From Acidianus brierleyi (GTDB taxonomy: Archaea; Thermoproteota; Thermoprotei_A; Sulfolobales; Sulfolobaceae): a DNA stretch of 64,000 bases. Location of the stretch: assembly GCF_003201835.2 (NCBI RefSeq), contig NZ_CP029289.2:2612501-2676500 (forward strand), in the 5' to 3' direction. Made by a program: the position numbers and the translations under genes. Below the pieces are notes generated by a model that searched no databases, was not told the origin of the DNA, and saw nothing but the letters and a program-made list of their open reading frames with translations. Shown here piece by piece: positions 60,752 to 64,000 of this stretch; within the stretch, counting starts at the first letter, position 1, and each line of letters starts with the position of its first letter.

Positions 60752-61632
60752 TGGAAGAAAAAATAGAGGAAGAAAAAAGAAATAAGTCGATATTTCATGG
60801 ATTTTGGACATTAACTAATAGGGAACTTAAGAAATGGTATAAAGCTCCAGTAATACTACTATTATCATTAATTCAACCCATATTTTGGATAGTACTCTTC
60901 GGAAAATCCATGAATTTAGGAAAGATATTTACTGGAACAGCCATCTCAATACCAGGATTAGTAGTTCCTAAGGAAGTTCTAGATCAGATAGGCCAAGAAG
61001 TTCTAAAGGCGACTTTTGGAACTACTGATTACTTCTCTTTTCTAGCAGCTGGAATGTTATCTTTCATAACTTTATTTACATCAATGCAGAGCGGAATGTC
61101 AGTAGTCTGGGATAGGAGACTAGGATTTCTAGATAGATTACTAACAACTCCAATACCAAGAGGAAGTATAATTATGAGCAAAGTAATGTCCTCAGTTATA
61201 AGATCATTAGTTCAAGCTACTATAGTTTTAGTAGCCGCAACTTTACTAGGGATGACATTCGCTCCAGGGATAAATGTCATGGATTTCTTGGGAGCATATT
61301 CCGCATTGTTCTTAATGTCACTAGGTCTTTCAGCACTTTTCATAATGTTAGCAATAAGAGCTACCAGTTGGGAATCACAAATGGCTATAATGAACTTACT
61401 AAACTTACCTTTATTGTTCACAAGCAATGCATTCTATCCTATAAGCGCAATGCCAAGCTGGCTAAAACCAATAGCCGAAATAAATCCTCTTACCTACTCT
61501 AATGAAGCAATAAGAAATATGTTATTAGGGATACCAAGTAGTTTAACAATTGACTTTATTTACCTAGGAATGTTCGCAATTATACTATCAGCAATAGGTA
61601 TAATATTATCCTGGAAATATCTTTCAGAATAG
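60748..61632 (+). CDS. ABC-2 type permease of the efflux transporter (DrrB-like)
   Basis: A 294-residue permease with six transmembrane helices in the ABC-2 pattern, including QPIFWIVLFGKSM in the first helix and the family motif around NLPLLFTSNAFYP, PLTYSNEAIRNMLLG near the C-terminus. An extended loop follows helix 1 (about 60-90). It overlaps the ATPase gene by four bases (ATGATG start) and its stop abuts the convergent HEAT-like gene. Confidence 0.93.
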   Translation: MMEEKIEEEKRNKSIFHGFWTLTNRELKKWYKAPVILLLSLIQPIFWIVLFGKSMNLGKIFTGTAISIPGLVVPKEVLDQIGQEVLKATFGTTDYFSFLAAGMLSFITLFTSMQSGMSVVWDRRLGFLDRLLTTPIPRGSIIMSKVMSSVIRSLVQATIVLVAATLLGMTFAPGINVMDFLGAYSALFLMSLGLSALFIMLAIRATSWESQMAIMNLLNLPLLFTSNAFYPISAMPSWLKPIAEINPLTYSNEAIRNMLLGIPSSLTIDFIYLGMFAIILSAIGIILSWKYLSE

Positions 61633-62109
61633 TCAGAATTCTTGACAAGTTTCTTCTATTATGTCCTTCCATGATGAATTAAGAAGATCTTTACAGTATT
61701 TTAAATACTGATATATCTCATCTTTATTTAAGTAAGGGAGTACTTGAGGTAAAGTAGAATACCAGGTTAAAGCTCTTACATCAATATTATCCGTAGTGAG
61801 CATTTGAAAAAGACATTGTTTGCTACTTTTTATATCATTTTCATTTATTATTTTCATTTCTATCATTTTTGGTACGAAATTCCATACTCTATATCTACTT
61901 CCTTCATCCTTATAACAAAGTAAATCTATTATGAGATTCTTATCTTTAATAACATTGTTTTCTATTAATTTCTGAAGAATTTCCCAGGCTTTATGCTTAA
62001 CGTCTTTATCATTACTCGAAAGTAATTCTACTAGTTGAGTAATTAAATTGGGTTGGTCTTTTATTTTATCAATAACATCTGAACTGAAAATTTCCTTTGA
62101 TAGATCCAT
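61633..62109 (-). CDS. HEAT/ARM-repeat-like helical protein
   Basis: A 158-residue helical protein in which three or four units of about 35 residues recur, with the pattern (L/I)I..LL..(K/D)E..(R/H)..(A/V)W.ILxxLI (for example DKDVKHKAWEILQKLIENNV and DEGSRYRVWNFVPKMIEM). Such HEAT-like solenoids are binding scaffolds, often for proteins or membranes. No enzymatic motif is seen. It is convergent with the permease gene. Partner unknown. Confidence 0.6.
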   Translation of the reverse strand: MDLSKEIFSSDVIDKIKDQPNLITQLVELLSSNDKDVKHKAWEILQKLIENNVIKDKNLIIDLLCYKDEGSRYRVWNFVPKMIEMKIINENDIKSSKQCLFQMLTTDNIDVRALTWYSTLPQVLPYLNKDEIYQYLKYCKDLLNSSWKDIIEETCQEF

Positions 62110-62234
62110 TGAAAGATATTTATGGGCAATTAAAAATAAATTTAATTTTTGACTTTCAATTTTAGTAAATTTATCATAAAACTTAAATGAAAAATATAAA
62201 AGAACATCTGAGCTTCCTGGCCATCATTATATTT

Positions 62235-62972
62235 TTACTGTAATCTCTTTAGTACATTGCCAGCGGAAGTATAAATCAATATTATACCTATAAAATATAG
62301 AATAGAAGATATAAATACAAAGATTTGAGATAAACTGTTAAATAATGATAATACTAAAGCTATTATGAAAAGATAACCCGCAGTTTTAAATCCTTCCTCT
62401 CCGTATCTTTTACTTAAATTAAAGCTACCTACAATTGAATATAATATATCTCCTATCAAAGCCATTATTCCTGCTATAACAATTATTATTAATCCTAATG
62501 CAATAGACGGCAAAATATTAGAAGGAACAGTGTGTGGATGTTTTACAATAAGAGGAATTATTGGAACTATAGTTAATGCTAGAACTATTAAACCTAAGAT
62601 AATCAGTGGAATAGCTATCAATATCAACGTTGTCCCAGTAAATGGGGGACTAAAATCAGAAGAGAGTGTTTTCAATATTCCATATCCTTTTCTTAGTTGT
62701 AATATGGATACAATACTAATTATAAGGAGTAGTATAGTTAGCCCAATTAAAATACCAATAATAGGTGTCAATAATACAACTAGATTGCTAGGAACTGCAG
62801 AAGATAGGAGTAAAGTGGGAATTATTGTTGCAATTAAGGCTATACTTCCAACTATACCTATTATTATTGTTACAATCTGCAGAAGTGCGTATAGTCTTAT
62901 TTTGCTTAATGCTTCTCTATCTTTTTGATAATTATTCTGATTGTTTGGAAGATTTGGATTATTATAGCTCAT
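62235..62972 (-). CDS. DUF973-family membrane protein
   Basis: A 245-residue protein with an Asn-rich hydrophilic N-terminus (residues 1-20), the family's opening ALSKIRLYALLQIV, and about six to seven hydrophobic helices. DUF973 is known from Sulfolobales only and has no established function. A separate promoter should lie in the 184 bp to the divergent gene at 63157. No catalytic residues are recognised. Confidence 0.8.
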   Translation of the reverse strand: MSYNNPNLPNNQNNYQKDREALSKIRLYALLQIVTIIIGIVGSIALIATIIPTLLLSSAVPSNLVVLLTPIIGILIGLTILLLIISIVSILQLRKGYGILKTLSSDFSPPFTGTTLILIAIPLIILGLIVLALTIVPIIPLIVKHPHTVPSNILPSIALGLIIIVIAGIMALIGDILYSIVGSFNLSKRYGEEGFKTAGYLFIIALVLSLFNSLSQIFVFISSILYFIGIILIYTSAGNVLKRLQ

Positions 62973-63156
62973 AAATCTATTTCCAATCTCATATTTATAT
63001 ACTTTATCATAGTTTTTATGAACTTTCCTAGAACTTATTTTAATATAAGAGAATTTTTACTTTAGAAAGTTAGTCAGTTAGATTTTTATCCTTATGTCAG
63101 ATATTTTTCAGTTATAATACGAAAAGATTTTTATTTCCCATATCCACAATATTTTT

Positions 63157-63696
63157 ATGAAATCTTTAGTAAAATTAGGTCTTATACTATTGATAATTGG
63201 AGTAATAATAGGAAGTTTTGATTATCTTAATTTTTACGAATATGCAAGAAGCATTACTGCTTTTCCTTCAGATCTTCACCAAGCATATCTTGATCACAAT
63301 TCATCAATTACATTAAAATATACTGCTAATGGTAGCGCTGTATGCATTTATTACACTAATGCTTCTTACCTTAAAATAGTTGGAATACCTTCTAATGCTC
63401 TTAATTCTACCATGTTCATAAAACCTTTTTCTAATAGCTCAATAAGAATAGTTTCTAGGTCATATACTTTCGTTCCGTCATACAGTGGAAATATAACAAT
63501 CATAAATACTTATTCAAAGCCAATAATAGTTAATTATAAACTCGAATATTTACCTAGTAATGACGCTAATTTTTTCCACCTACTAATCGGTTCAGCTGTA
63601 AAGATCTTTATAATGGGAGTGCTTTTCCTCTTATCAATTTTATTAATCATAGCAGGTATAGTTTTGGCAATAGTAGGACATTTTAGACGAAAGTAG
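63157..63696 (+). CDS. Bitopic surface protein with N- and C-terminal membrane segments
   Basis: A 179-residue protein: an N-terminal hydrophobic segment (residues 6-24), a 110-residue extracytoplasmic part with many N-x-S/T sites (DHNSSITLKY, TANGSAVCIYYTNAS, NTYSKPIIVNYKL), and a C-terminal helix (about 143-175) ending in basic HFRRK. The central strand-rich part resembles a small beta sandwich. It is probably a glycosylated surface protein anchored at both ends. No family is recognised. ATG 63157 lies after a TATA-like stretch (TTTTTATTTCC). Confidence 0.65.
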   Translation: MKSLVKLGLILLIIGVIIGSFDYLNFYEYARSITAFPSDLHQAYLDHNSSITLKYTANGSAVCIYYTNASYLKIVGIPSNALNSTMFIKPFSNSSIRIVSRSYTFVPSYSGNITIINTYSKPIIVNYKLEYLPSNDANFFHLLIGSAVKIFIMGVLFLLSILLIIAGIVLAIVGHFRRK

Positions 63697-63799
63697 AATA
63701 TGAATAATAGAGAAGGATAAATAAAGGTAGTTTATATATCAACATTAAAAATTCATATTCACGCAATAAGGAGAAATAAGCATTTTAGAGAGCAAAGCG

Positions 63800-64000
63800 T
63801 TGACTTATTTAACACTTATCTTAGATAATGCATTACATAAAGTAGAGGATGAATTGAGAGAAATGAAAAAGTTCTTATCAGTTGAATATGAAATTATTCT
63901 TCTGATTCTAACAGAATTGATTACTGCAAATAACGAAAAGATTATTAAATTAGAAACAAAATTGTTATCTTCACTTACTATGATTGGCCATTATCCTGAA
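63800..64000 (+). CDS. Partial hypothetical protein, continues beyond the window
   Basis: A continuous frame runs off the right edge. From TTG 63800 it reads LTYLTLILDNALHKVEDE and then a helical, charged stretch (EMKKFLSVEYEIILLILTELI). A TATA-like TTTATATA near 63731 and an AAGGAG ribosome-binding site at 63768-63773 support a start near here; an ATT codon at 63782 would be at better SD distance but is rare. No family is recognisable in 67 residues. Confidence 0.45.
   Translation, partial: MTYLTLILDNALHKVEDELREMKKFLSVEYEIILLILTELITANNEKIIKLETKLLSSLTMIGHYPE

Noticed and set aside
1..64000. CRISPR array, tRNA or rRNA genes
   Set aside because: I looked for regularly spaced repeats and for GC-rich cloverleaf or rRNA segments. 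The only locally GC-rich tracts are the TnpB remnant and transposase debris; nothing matched.

Overview
The window is AT-rich DNA from a thermoacidophilic crenarchaeon of the order Sulfolobales. The evidence is the gene content (DUF929, DUF973, PaREP1 and clan-AA protease families, a crenarchaeal-type [NiFe] hydrogenase operon with isp1/isp2-like genes, VapBC, degraded TnpB insertion sequences) and promoters with TATA boxes 24-28 bp before many ATGs (leaderless transcripts). I cannot name the genus with certainty; an Acidianus/Metallosphaera/Saccharolobus relative fits. No rRNA, tRNA or CRISPR array was recognised.

Layout. 0-6.6 kb: membrane and housekeeping-like genes (CPBP protease, APC permease, nucleotidyltransferase-like protein, secreted propeller, TrmB-like regulator, thioredoxin-YyaL protein). 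6.5-14.4 kb: a [NiFe] hydrogenase locus with a divergent maturation-protease-like gene and a cytosolic ModA-like protein, then Tat-exported small subunit, large subunit, cytochrome b anchor, HdrD-like FeS protein and two unknown proteins. 14.6-23.1 kb: pyruvate kinase, two DUF929 paralogues, a FAH-family hydrolase, a CorA variant, a VapBC module with a palindromic operator, a TnpB remnant, and a selenium-binding-protein/methanethiol-oxidase homologue with a palindrome upstream. 23.6-30.5 kb: a stand-alone fused NuoN/NuoL-like proton-pump protein, a one-Cys peroxiredoxin, an MFS/MarR pair and small membrane proteins.

30.8-50 kb is the most interesting part: an apparent aromatic-hydrocarbon degradation island. 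It encodes a complete toluene-4-monooxygenase-like soluble diiron monooxygenase in tmoABCDE gene order, but with its catalytic alpha subunit split into two genes separated by a DUF336 (HbpS/GlcG) gene. It also has a ferredoxin reductase, an extradiol catechol dioxygenase, an alcohol dehydrogenase, an ACMSD-like amidohydrolase, a CoA-acylating aldehyde dehydrogenase, a ThDP enzyme, an acetoacetate-decarboxylase-like protein and a molybdenum hydroxylase large subunit. At least seven promoters here carry the same palindrome (core AAC-WW-GTT) just upstream of the TATA box. This implies one regulon, and it includes separate promoters for the two alpha halves. IS debris and an HTH_10 regulator lie within the island.

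50-64 kb: a frameshifted retropepsin-like protease with an RHH/DUF5678 partner, a PaREP1 protein, an MFS transporter, a Nudix hydrolase, a group of oxidoreductase/hydratase/hydrolase genes (SDR, AKR, MaoC, dienelactone hydrolase), a methyltransferase, a second MFS drug exporter divergent from a padR-ABC efflux operon, and Sulfolobales-type membrane proteins. Both window edges cut genes.
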